Source: Moringa oleifera (Eukaryota > Streptophyta > Magnoliopsida > Brassicales > Moringaceae). From it: a DNA stretch of 64,000 bases. Numbering within the stretch: position 1 is the stretch's first letter; each line of letters opens with the position of its first letter. Positions 51,637 to 63,000 of the stretch are shown here, piece by piece. The stretch spans positions 2,790,001-2,854,000 of the forward strand of contig JAJFZO010000087.1 of the NCBI GenBank assembly GCA_021397835.1, written 5' to 3'. The position numbers and the translations under genes are program-made. Below the pieces are notes generated by a model, which saw nothing but the letters and a program-made list of their open reading frames with translations, was not told where the DNA came from and ran no database searches.

Positions 51637-52550
51637 GATTCAGCAAAGAGGAGATCCTGAGATTCAACAAAGCATATTATTAAATCATTTACTACCGAAG
51701 TTAGAAATGTGAGGCAGGTACCATTTGTTGGAAAGTCTACACTCCACAAATCAGTGACAGAACAGCAGAGTTTGTTCTACATGTATACATCTTGCCTATC
51801 TAGAGTTCTAATTATGCGGATTTATAACTTTTGCTAATCTGAATTGAAGGTGTAATAGAAGTGCTGTTGTTTCTGTTAGTATGATTGAAATGCCAAGCAG
51901 AAAACTTCCACTGTGATGGTTTGGATTGATTTTCATCTGCTTAATTATCCTGCATAACATTATGCCAGCCAGAACTCTAAATCATGAGAAAGAGGAGGCT
52001 GCTAAATTTTGCCATATGGTGTATCCATAAGCATGTTTTAGGGTTCATTGCATTTTATCAAGGGACCAGGATCTTTTCATTTGATTTTTTTAAACATAAA
52101 CAAAATAAATTTAATTATTTATTTCATTAAATTATTATGTATTTAATTTTTTTATTAACATGATTTTTATTAAAATAATAATGATTGAAATGACAGAAGA
52201 AAACAAAAAGGTTATAACAATAGTGGGAGGTATGTTTACTTTCAATATTAATCTCAGTATTTTTGACGGTCAGAGCATAGCAGCCATATTTTCCAATGAT
52301 AACCGAGAGCGGGAGGTACCTGGGGGGGATGGGCCTCTCTTCCTTTGGATAAGTTCTCCACTATAGAGCGTAGGCTTGGAAGGGTTTTATCACTGAATTC
52401 GAAAATTTCAACTTTTATGGTGAAATCTCTGTGATAAATAGAGCTGCTAATTCAATGAGTTTCTGCTTCTGGCTTTCTGTTAGAAACTTCAACAGTACGT
52501 ACTCTCGGGAGAGGAACCTCCTTCAAATTTTTTCAAGATAAGGTGAGTGT
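51637..52550. other. Spacer between LIP2p and the PPR-DYW gene
   Basis: LIP2p 3' UTR, an AT-rich stretch near 52080-52180, and the PPR-DYW 5' region. No extra gene is supported; an AAGGTGAGT at 52540-52548 resembles a splice donor just before the chosen ATG. Confidence 0.5.
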
Positions 52551-53804
52551 ATGCATTGGATGTGCAAAATACAATGCCATCCTCTCTGTCCATTCACCGG
52601 GGAGAATTTTGGAGCCAAGAAGGAGAAGAAAGATTTAATGCCTGTTTTAAGAGTTTCTCAACAAGCAGTTGGTAGTATTCAAGGAAAGAATTGGGTTAGC
52701 TCTGACTTCCAGCGATTAGGCAGAGAAGGCAAAGTGGAGGAAGCCATTGAAGCGCTAGACAAATTGGAGAGAAATGGGGTTTATGTAGATTCACTTCACC
52801 TTGTTGAAATGCGGCAAGCTTGTGGGGATTTGAAGCTGGTTGAAGCTCGTAGAAGAGTTCATGAGTACGTCACTGGGCTTCCACAAGAGCCCAGTACTAC
52901 TGTGTTAAATAAATTGGTGGAGATGTACTGTAAATGCGGTGATGCGAGAAGTGCCCAGAGAGTGTTCGGAGAAATGCCAGAGAGAAACTTGGATTCTTGG
53001 AATAAGTTGCTCTTCGGGTTGGTGGACAATGGAGAAGGAGAAGAAGCTTTAGAAATTTTTTCTAGGATGAAAGATAGTGGAGTAAGGCCAGATGGGTCTA
53101 GTTTTCTAGCTGTTATTGCGGCTTGTGGGTGCTTAGGAGCAGTGGAGCAAGGCCAGAAGCTTTTCGAGTCAATGAGCAGAGATCATGGGATTACTCCTTC
53201 CATGGAGCATTTTGTGGCCATTGTTGATCTTCTTGGAAGATCACAAAAGATAGAGGAAGCCAAGGAGTTCATTGCGAACTTACCTGTTGGACAGGTTTCA
53301 GCAGTCTGGCAGACTCTAGGGAAATACTCCAAAAGTGGATCAAACGAGCATCTTGGCAGTACAAGTTCTTCCGTGACACCTTCTGGTTTGAAACTCAGCA
53401 ACAAGAAGAGGGTTAAGGACAGTCTCATTTCGAACCAGAAGAGGGTGATTCTGGATAGGAGCAAGGCCTATGAAAAGCTTAGGCCCTTGCACAAGGAGGT
53501 CAGAGATGCTGCCTATGTCCCAGACACAAGGTCCATGCTTCATGACCTTGATCATGATCATGATCAAGAATCAAAAGAGAAGGCATTGATGTATCACAGT
53601 GAAAGACTAGCCATTACTTACGGGCTAATCAGCACACCTCCAGGAACAACATTAAGGATCGTGAAGAACCTAAGGATCTGCCGGGACTGCCACAATTTTA
53701 TCAAGATCCTGTCAAGCATTGAACAGAGAGAGATTATTGTTAGAGATAACAAGAGGTTTCATCATTTCAGAGATGGTAAGTGTTCCAGTGGAGATTATTG
53801 GTGA
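52551..53804 (+). CDS. Short pentatricopeptide repeat protein with a DYW domain
   Basis: Intronless, 417 aa. An organelle RNA-editing factor: PPR repeats bind RNA or partners and the DYW domain is a cytidine deaminase for C-to-U editing. Only a few repeats are present (about residues 50-260), including [20 protein letters not shown] and [24 protein letters not shown] motifs. A polar linker follows, then the DYW domain with HSERLAI (zinc-binding HxE), CRDCH (zinc-binding CxxC) and the terminal residues DYW. The E/E+ region typical of long DYW proteins is not recognisable. This resembles the short DYW2/MEF8-like clade, which I recall contains At1g47580, and whose members can act in trans with other PPR proteins. 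The first ATG is used; 52560 and 52638 are also in-frame Met codons, and the true N-terminal targeting peptide is uncertain. Confidence 0.9.
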   Translation: MHWMCKIQCHPLCPFTGENFGAKKEKKDLMPVLRVSQQAVGSIQGKNWVSSDFQRLGREGKVEEAIEALDKLERNGVYVDSLHLVEMRQACGDLKLVEARRRVHEYVTGLPQEPSTTVLNKLVEMYCKCGDARSAQRVFGEMPERNLDSWNKLLFGLVDNGEGEEALEIFSRMKDSGVRPDGSSFLAVIAACGCLGAVEQGQKLFESMSRDHGITPSMEHFVAIVDLLGRSQKIEEAKEFIANLPVGQVSAVWQTLGKYSKSGSNEHLGSTSSSVTPSGLKLSNKKRVKDSLISNQKRVILDRSKAYEKLRPLHKEVRDAAYVPDTRSMLHDLDHDHDQESKEKALMYHSERLAITYGLISTPPGTTLRIVKNLRICRDCHNFIKILSSIEQREIIVRDNKRFHHFRDGKCSSGDYW

Positions 53805-54447
53805 CAGCAGACAACAGGATGGTGTTTGGGTCTTCCTGCAGCATAGTCTGAATGAACTTCTATTTTTTTGAGACCTGAAGAGTATCTCTTTCACCCTTGC
53901 TACATAATTGAATATGTAGATGGTCATGCCCATGTGTTCAGCTTCCTACAAGGAATATGGATATAATACCTTCCATTAAGCAAAAAAAACGGGTTTGACA
54001 TTTCTTCTACTTAATTTCATGAAGTGAGCATCAGCAGTAAAAAATGTCAGAAAAAAGTATTACCATTCAGAATTGACTAAATAAGGAGCTTAATTCACTT
54101 AAAGTAGAGATAATTCAAATAAGAACTTTCTAACAAATTGGAGATCCAGCCCCATCAGCAAATGCAAACATAGCAAGTGCAAGATAGAATAAGATCATTT
54201 CCTTTAGCTGCAAAGACTAGTAGCAATATACATCTCTAATTCAGTAAGCAACAATTGTCCACCCTTATGTTTTCCCTATCACTCTAGGATTTCAAGATGT
54301 CACAATAATTGGATACATGAAACCTATAGCAGTGAAGTGCTTCTGTCCTGTATTCTTGCCTAACCAAAATCTGCCCATGCAATCAGCAAAATCCAAGTGG
54401 ACAAAAGAACCATTGGGCTAGAATATATACAGCATCCTAGGTGAACA
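53805..54447. other. Convergent spacer between PPR-DYW and the membrane-protein gene
   Basis: Contains the two 3' UTRs of converging genes. Nothing else is seen. Confidence 0.55.
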
Positions 54448-57400
54448 TCAATAGTTCTCTGCTACAGGTCTAGAAGGGAAAAGCCTTACAAGGAATGTCA
54501 TCAATGACCAGAGGCAAACCACAGCAAGCACTTGGAAAGTCACAACCATACCAACTAGTGCACTAGCTCTCTGCCCTAATTTTGGGGACATTGGGGCATC
54601 CTTCATCAAGAACATCAACCTCTGGATATATTGAGTAGCTCTTGTCAACTGATACAGTCTGTATACCTGCCAGATTGATACAAACCAGTCAAAATCCTGA
54701 TTTGGTTCACGAAAAACATGAATCTAAATGGAAAGTCAACTACCTCAAAAATAATAGGAACTAAAGGCCAACAAGATGACCCACGCTTGTCAAGACGAGT
54801 CTCAAATGCAAGTTGGACTGCACAGCCAACCAGAAAAGGAAACACTGCAACCAAGGCTTGCAAGCCAAGGACTGGCCAAGTCACATATACAGCAAAGAGA
54901 GGAGCAATAACTTTGAAACCTGCTGTGAAGAAAGCAGATGTCAAGTATCCCCTGAGCCCAGTGATGAGACTCCACCTCTTTGCACTGAATTGTAGATATG
55001 GCTTCTGAACACGGTCAGTCAAAGAAAGAAATGTTGCAAGGCCAATATAAAATATTGTCTCAAAAGACAAAGAAGCAGTGATTTCTGCATAATAAGACCA
55101 ATAGAAATTATCACTGGGGTTTTGTTTACTTTCACTCACGTCATACACAAATATCACCAAGAAAATCTTGTGAGTCAAATAAACATGGAGGAAGTACGAA
55201 TGATTTTTAATAATAGGATGAATCATAAACAGAAGTGATATGAGTTTTGATTATAAACAGGAGGATATGATCGCAATGCACAATTAAAGGATCCATAAAG
55301 TTCTAGCACTTGTGAAAAGAAAACTGAGGGTGGTGGGAGCAGTTGACCAGCATTATAGTAGCATATCAGAGGGCTGATCATCCACCCAAATAAGTCCAGT
55401 AAACTAGAACCCTAACTGAAAGTTAAAACAGCAATTCAACTCTATATCCTTGCTTTCTATTAATAATAATATAACAGAATGGAAATCTCAATGAAACTAG
55501 CATCTGAACCTGCAATTACCTTTAGTGAAGTCCTGGTTTTGGAAATTTATCATGTTGAATGGGGGACTCTTCGAGATATTCAAATTAATATTAAGCTTAT
55601 ACCATTTATGGATGTTTTGTCTCGTAATAGCTATAAGTTCATACAAGAATGACTCTCGTGAATTTTTATTTTTTTTTTCAAGAAAATGCTAAGCTTATGG
55701 ATAAATTTAACTATTTAAGAGCTGACCAATCTATTCTCTAGTAATATCATCCTCTTTTTACTCATGCACAATAGAGACAAACCATTTCATTTAAGATAAT
55801 AGCAGTCCCTAACAAGAAAAATTAATATATGATCCCTCATGTACGCTTACTATTATTCCATTTTGCAAATGAAAGTAAAAATTTAAAGGGGAAAGACACA
55901 CACAAAGACGGGACAATCCTAAATGCTAACATTTCTATCATATTTAAACACCCCAAAATTTCCCATTGAATGAACCTCTTCCTCCCAAAATTCAAAGAAA
56001 AAGATTGAAATAACACATACTTCTATACATGCCTACTATTGACTGCTTTACTTGGCTGAAGAGAACCTCAAACAACATGGTCCCCTCAAAGACCAGCCAC
56101 TCAGCTCCAACATCAGCCTCTCGCTTGAAAGTGTCCTTAGGACAGCAATACGACACTTAGAAAACTTGCCTACTAAGTTGCTAAGTAAGCTTTTGAGGAA
56201 ATTGTGAGAGCCTCATGACTAAAAGCTACGTGTTTAATAGAGTCTAAATAGAGAGCTTTGATGTGACTAGAACCTTTAAATAGAGCCAACTTCTCGATGG
56301 ACAAGTAGGATCTATTTGATCCAATAGTGACCATGGCCTAGCCAGAAAGTTCATCATAAATGCTATAATACGAGGTGGACTTTCTAGAATGTGGACCTAC
56401 AAAGTGGGCTAGACTCAACTAAATATATGGCTTTAAAAGGCAAGTTTCGGTTAAGAGTGGTGGGCTGGTGACATCCTCCCCCACTTAAGTCCAAGATAAC
56501 TTTGGTGTGTTATCGACTTTGTAGCGCCGAATGTGTTCCTTAAATTACCATAAGACATTCACACTCCCAACTTGTCTCGTTGCCTAGAAGTCCCTTCAAT
56601 TTGGTGTCGGCCCACTTCTTCATTTTCTTTGCCACTTTGTCAAGATAGGCAGTTGTAATGTTTGCCTACTTGTGCATTCTCTCGCAAGCTTGTATGCTAC
56701 TCGACTTTTCCCTCCATAAGTCGAGGCAATGGCATTTGGTGTCATAAGTGCCCAGTTATGATCTCAAATGAGCTCTTGCCTGTGACCTCACTTCATTAGA
56801 GATTTTATGAGAATTAGGCCATATCTAGTAGCTTTGCAAAATCCTTTTGACAAGCGCTCACATATTCCCATAAATATAACTTAAGCAAACCATTGATGCG
56901 CTATATCTATCACTTGATGGGTGGAAGCTAGTAAAGAAGCTTAGATCGTCCGCATCATCTTGAAAAGTTCTAACCAAAACCTATCTGTAAATCAGGAGTT
57001 CATAATCACTTACTATGGTTTGCGCTATGCCCAAACTTCGCCACATTCTTAAAGAAGGCCCTGGTAGGTCTTTTGTAGGACAATCCATTGAGATTGGAAC
57101 AAAGGTTGCATACTTGCTAAAATGGTCTACTATGACCATGATGCTCCCATGCCCTTTGAATTTTGGCAAGGCCACCATAAAGTCCATTGAAACACGTTCA
57201 AATATGGATGATGGATCCAAGGGTCCAGCAAGCTCATGCTACTCCACTTTGTCCTGTAGGCATATAAGGCAAGTTCACACATAGGTCTCCCTTTTGTCTT
57301 GCATTGTGGCCAATAATATTCCCGAGGGGACTAGTCCACTTAAAATCGTGGTACTCTTTGATGATTTCTCGAAGCAAATTCCCATCTTTCGACACAAAAA

Positions 57401-60071
57401 TTCTATTGTCAATGGTTAAAACTAGGCCTTCTTCTACCCAAAAGCGCTAAGTCTTAACTTCGTTGGCCAACTACCCAAAGATATTAGGGTTTTTTTCCCT
57501 ATTGTTAAGCAAGTAGGAAAGGTGTCCTACCAAATTCGATTTCCTTCGCAGCTCAAAATCCAGCTAGTGTTCCATGTAAGTTTTCTTAAGCCCTACAACA
57601 GCGACGAAGAAGACCCAAGTAAATGCGAATCAAAACAAGCATGCACAATAATTGTCACGAAAGGTCGAGTGCATCCTTGTCGATCAAAAAGTTAAGAAAA
57701 GAGAGGGACCGAACTACACCAAGTAGTTAGTCAAGTGGAAAAGACTTCTTGACAGCGAGACAAGTTGGGAGCGCGAAGATATCTTATGACAATTTGGAAA
57801 ACACATTCAATGCTGTAAAAATGACAATGAGTCAAGGACGCCTCGGACTAAGGTGGGAGATGATATCACAAGCCCACCACTTTTAGCTCAAACTTTACTT
57901 TTAAGCTAATACATTTAATTGAGTCTAACAACTTTGTAGGCTCGTATTCCAAAAAGCCCACCTTGTATACATCATGTAAATTATCTAGATGGGTAGCTTA
58001 CATATTTACAAGATTTATAAAAAACCTTCTAACTAGGCCATGATCACTGTTGGATCAAGTTGATCCTATACATCCATTAATGAGGTGGTCCTAAAAGTGA
58101 CCACGATTCGGTTCAAACCAGTGAATTGAACCGTAAACTTTAAAATTTGAGTAGGACCGAAACCATTATAAACAATTTTGGTTTCAAACTATAACCGAAA
58201 CCACTTTAACCATGGTTCGATTATGGTTCATGTAAATTTTGAACCGAAATTGAAACCAACTATTTCGTTTCGGTTCCTAATTAAATTAATCAAAAATATA
58301 TAAAATAATTTAATTTAAAAAATTATTAAAAGAATTTATAAAATAATTTAATTATAAAATATATGTTTTTTTAATATAAATATGGTTATTTTATTTTTAT
58401 TTAAAAATTTTTAATTAAAATATAAAATACTCTTATTAAAGAGAAAGAATCTCTTTGAACCGATTCTTAACCTAACGTGAACCAAACGCAAATCTAAACC
58501 TGAACTGTTTGTAAATCGAAACTTGAACCGAATCTTAAACAAAATCGAAGTTTAATGATTCAAATTCCTATTCACTCTAACCATGAACCTTGAATCGATG
58601 GTTAAGAACCGAAACAGAATCGAACCCTAACTGTGGCCACCCCTAAGTGATGCTCTATAAATACCTCCTTGGATCATTTGTACAACCAACCAAGACAAGT
58701 AATATAGTAAAGGCCCACGCCATATCAAAGCTCTCTCTCTCGACCCTTTTGAGCTCTTAGCTACAAAGCTTTCACAATTCCCTCAAAGGTTTACTTAGCA
58801 ACCGATGGACAAGTTGTCTAAGTGCCACACGTGTGCTAAGAAAATACTCGTGACATGACAATTAGCTTCAAACTAAATCCATAAAGATACTATCTTTGCT
58901 ATGTTTATCCTACCATATAAGCATATTACACTTTAGTCATTTTGGACCTTACACTTATTCTATTGTCTGTTTGGCACCTTCAACTTGTGGTCTCTTTTAC
59001 TCAAGGAACAAACATGAAATAGTGATTTGCATTCATATCAAATGAAGTAACAATGAGAACCATCATTCATCAAAGTAATAATGAACAAACCATCACAATT
59101 TTGAAGCATAAGGCTAGAGAATGTGGCATGAAGAGACAATGACATATAAAAATTTCAGTTTTGTAAACAGGAAATAGCATCTGATCATTCAGTTGGATAA
59201 ACGGGAAATACCATGATATTATTTTGTCAACTCATTGGTGCCTTGAACCAGTTACCTAATCAACTTACAGAGTTGAAGAAACGTCAAATCAAATTAAGCA
59301 ACGCTGAATTCAACAGTAATACCTATGAGAGTCTCCTCCTTCAACCAAGCTTCAATTGCACTGCCGAGAAAAAACTGTGGAAGAGCCAAAGAAGCAATAA
59401 ATGCAGCAGGCGCCAAAATCCAGAAGAATGAGCCCTTGTCTTCCTGAAATGGAGCTGATACCAACTTCCCTTCTTCCAGCAGCTGGTGAGTCAACCCATA
59501 AAAGGAAACAGAACCAGATTTTCCACGGAAGGGCTCCATCCCAGCAAACCTACTAACAGGAACACCAGAATTTTTTCCCCTTGAAAGTTTCAACTCCGTC
59601 TCTGAATTTGACTTAGAAGCACATATAGTAGCTCCTCTGTTCAGTCTTAGTGATATTGGCCGGTTCACATCTTTCTTCAAACCAGAAGAAATCAAATAGA
59701 CTGACAAAGAAAATAGAAAATCAGCTTCAGCATAACCTAAACGTACTAAAACTATGTAAATCATGGTATTCATAAACATATTCTCCTCCATTTTCTCAAA
59801 GGCTTTCAGGGATAACAAAGCAAAATGCAACAGACCAACTGTAAAGGAAATTTACATTTCGACGCTTTTCCAGGAAGAAATCTTTCGCTTCTGAATACGA
59901 CGTGGCTAGTAGAATCCTGAATTTTGAGTACAGCAAGTGAGAAATGATAATTATTAAGACTAAAAAATAATGTCACTTGATGGAAGTTAGTCGGACAATT
60001 GGATGAGAAACCTGATAATCACTTGGTAGTCTAAATTTCGGGGCCGAGAACCCGAAGCAAACGGACTGCAT
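54448..60071 (-). CDS. Chloroplast-targeted multi-pass membrane protein (At1g48460-like)
   Basis: Five exons on the minus strand, in coding order 60071-60012, 59916-59856, 59700-59323, 55084-54744, 54666-54448, giving 352 aa. Exons 1-2 encode a Ser/Arg/Lys-rich start with few acidic residues, like a transit peptide. Hydrophobic segments follow: FFWILAPAAFIASLALPQFFLG in exon 3, TIFYIGLATFLSL and about three more in exon 4, and MVVTFQVLAVVCLWSLMTFLV in exon 5. The end RLFPSRPVAENY and block KRGSSCWPLVPIIFEVYRLYQL match a land-plant family I know as uncharacterised chloroplast proteins. Old database labels call it ribonuclease BN-like, which I do not trust. The junction of exons 2 and 3 (donor GTAAAT) is the least certain. 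Intron 3 is 4.2 kb and filled with transposons. Confidence 0.8.
56125..56473 (-). repeat. Gypsy LTR, minus orientation
   Basis: Read on the minus strand it starts TGTCACCAGCCCACC immediately after a purine tract GTGGGGGAGGA (56474-56484). It is clearly related to 57861-58857 in the opposite orientation, sharing blocks such as TAGGCCATGRTCACTRTTGGATCAA and CTTACTTAGCAAC. The far end is uncertain by some tens of bases. Confidence 0.75.
56473..57475 (-). pseudogene. 3' part of a Ty3/Gypsy pol (integrase to chromodomain), minus strand
   Basis: Degenerate chromovirus polyprotein. Reading leftwards: a segment with VSKDGNLLREIIKEYHD (near 57385-57435), a damaged integrase zinc-finger region (near 57260), the integrase core with VSMDFMVALPK and SIMVIVDHFSKYA (57200-57090), a KKMKKWAD segment (near 56630), and an ETSWE-like chromodomain end (near 56570). 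Then the purine tract and LTR follow. Several stops and shifts are present. This is a truncated 3' half; RT and RNase H are missing. Confidence 0.8.
57495..57860 (+). pseudogene. 3' end of a Ty3/Gypsy pol (chromodomain), plus strand
   Basis: Reads KQVGKVSYQIRFPS, then LVFHVSFLKPYNSDEEDPSK (57540-57620), a damaged linker, then LVKWKRLLDSETSWERED (about 57722-57775), which is a chromodomain. It ends in a purine-rich tract before the LTR at 57861. It is homologous to the left arm's 56500-56640 region but on the other strand, so the two lie head to head with their centre near 57475-57495. Confidence 0.8.
57861..58857 (+). repeat. Gypsy LTR, plus orientation, interrupted by a MITE-like insert
   Basis: Starts TGATATCACAAGCCCACCAC right after the chromodomain and purine tract. 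It matches the inverted LTR at 56125-56473 up to about 58090 and again from about 58646. The TATA-like CTATAAATACC at 58652-58662 and the stretch ending near 58857 are LTR sequence. Confidence 0.75.
58092..58645 (+). mobile_element. hAT-like MITE inserted in the Gypsy LTR
   Basis: About 554 bp absent from the inverted LTR partner. Ends are inverted: TAAAAGTGACCAC on the left and, on the other strand, TAGGGGTGGCCAC on the right, 9 of 13 positions equal. Flanking 8-mers GGTGGTCC and AGTGATGC look like a decayed 8-bp target duplication, as hAT transposons make. The interior is AT-rich with GAACCGAAAC-type motifs and no ORF. Confidence 0.65.
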
Positions 60072-63000
60072 TTCCACTTCGGGGGCTTTAGGGTTTTAGG
60101 GTCGCCGGTGTTTCATTTCTTGGAGTCTCAATTCTTAAACCCTGAGGCCTGAGCCGTGCTGGTAGAGTGTGCCTAAAGTTGCAGAGTTAGAGATAACAGA
60201 CCAATCAAAAACATACACGTGTCCAAACATGTGAGTTGCTTCTCCTTTTCTTATTTAAGTGAGACATATCGTTTTTGTTTACAATTTCATATTTGATATA
60301 TAAAAAACAGTCTTATAATTTAATATGGGTATGTATATATCAATATTTTAAAAATTAAATGGAGGGTTGAAGCGGAAAAGAGAAAGGTTTGAAAGATGAG
60401 AAGTTGAATTTAAATCATTCTTGAAATTGAATGGTGATGATGTTATTAAATAATTATGAAATTTTAATATATATTATTAAAATAAATAATGTAATAAAAA
60501 TATATTATATAAAACTTTCATATTTGTTTTATATTAATAATTAAATTTTTATATTTAAAAATTTATTATTTTATTTTTTATTTAAATCAAATTAAATTTT
60601 ATGTTATTAAAAAATTAAAAATTAAAAATATTTTAATTTGAGATCTTATATAATGAACTTTAACTTGAATTTTTTCATAAATATAAAAAAATCTAAAATA
60701 TCATCATAAAAAGTTTTAAAATTTTTTAAGTATTAAAAATATATTTTTAAATTATATTATTAAAAATTATAAAATTATAAAAAATAAATTTTACACCAAA
60801 AATGGTTAAAATTTGAGAAATGAACTTGCATGGAGTGAAGAATTAATTTGATCATTTTTGAAGTATTTCAATAATGAAAATACTCTTATTTTTATAATCA
60901 TTTGAGTTAAAGATCTAATTCAGCATTAATATATTAAAATTTGATTTGTAACTAAGATTAATATTAAAATTTTATATAATCTTTACTTCAAATGAAAATA
61001 ATAATGATTTATATGTATTAATAATTTTTATTTTTAATTTTTAAAAATAAATAATTTTCAAAAAATTTAAAATCTTTTGACAAAAACGATATCATTTTGA
61101 TAACATAAATCTATTAAATAGATTTTTAATGAATAAAATTGATTAAATATCTGATTCACAACTCAACCAACAGGTCCAATTTGATTTTAAAACATTAGTA
61201 TATATATATTGTATGTACCAAATGTGTTAAAAGGGAAATTTGATATTGCTCGAATTGATTTTATATGTTTTACTCAAATTTTAATTTAAACTTTATAGTA
61301 TTAGTTTTTTAATTATACATTTAAAGTAAAATTTTAATTAAATAATTATGTAAAATTAATGATATTTTTATTGTTAAAATACTTTAAAATAATTTAAATA
61401 AATTTTGTAATTTTTTACAAAATTTTAAAATTTTTGATAATGTAAAATTTTTAAAATATATAATTTTTAATACTTAATAAATTTTAAAATTTTTTTGTAA
61501 TTGCAGTTTGAACAGTTTTTTATGTTCATGTAAGATTCTTAGTCAAAATTCTTTGTATAAGATTTTTATTTGAATATTCTTAATTTTTAAATTTTTTAAT
61601 AAAATTCAAATTGAATCTAATTGAAACTTTAAATAAACAATAAAAAAATTAAATGAAAATGTGTAAATTGAAAGTCATACAATGTTCAATTTATATATAT
61701 ATATTTACCAAAGAAATTAAAAGCTTAAGATGTATAATTCATCCTTTTTTTTTTACACTTTCGATATGATGAATATTAAATTTAAAGATAAATATAAAAA
61801 ATTTTAGATTATATGTATTTCTTATGTATGGATTGGATGTAAATATGATTTTTAAATTATGTCTAAATTGAACTTTATCTTTAAAGTTTATAAAAAATTA
61901 AAAGTATTTTTTATTATAATTTTTTAAAACCAAATCAAATAAATTTTAAAAATTATTTTGGATCTTTTAATTTTAATCAAATTTTCAATTTCATAATTTT
62001 TTAAACTCTCTAACAATATAAAATTTTAAAATATATATATTTAAAATTATAAAAAGTAAAAATATTTAATTGTTAGCTTGAATTTTTTATCTATTAAAAC
62101 ATTTAAGTTAAAATTTGTTTTATAAAATCTCAATTTAAATAATTTTTTAAAAATCAATGATATACTTGAAATTGAATCAAATTAAAATATCATATGTATA
62201 AATGTCAAACAAAAAAAAGATATAATTAAGATTTTTGTTTTTCATGGTTATCTTAAATTTGGAAAAAAAAAAGTAAGAGGAAAATGTCATTTAGTATTAA
62301 TTACATAATATAAATATTGAATAAAAAAAAAACTTAAACAACTCGAGATAACTAGACATTAACGATTAGTGTTACATTCAATAATTATGACAAAAATGTG
62401 GTGAGATAAAGTTTAAGAAATTATGATAATACATAAGCAACTATTTAGATCAAGCAAAGTTCAAAAACTATAAAATATCGTAATATAAATTTTAATTTTT
62501 TATGTTCATAAACATGTTCTAAAATTATTGAATATTCAATCATAAAAACAATCATGAAATAATAATATTTAAAACGTGTTAAGGATCAAAATAATATAAT
62601 AATTATTATTTATTAAAATAAAATTAAACGTTAACATTCACATAATCAATCATTAATTATTGATGGAATGTGACCTTAATTATTTCTCTTGTTGATTAAA
62701 ATTCTTTATAAAATGAAAAAGGACAGCAAAATCTTATTTTAAACAGAGTATGGAGTAGCAATTATTGAGAGCAAGAAAAATCAACCACAAAAGAGGCGGT
62801 TAGCTGATTTTGTTTGTTTTTCTTTGGCCATGCATCATTGTATGTAGCAAAACAAACAAAACTATCTCACTGGCTAAGCAAGATTCTCTTCTTTATCAAA
62901 CTCATTTTTTTCTTTATAATCTTTGGAAAATCTTCCCAATAGGTAACATGCTGTAAAACCAATCACTTCAATATCAAAGTTTACAAAATGGAATTACCTT

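Noticed and set aside
54448..60071. Naming the membrane protein ribonuclease BN
   Set aside because: Old annotations use that label for relatives, but the sequence shows only membrane helices and no nuclease motif.
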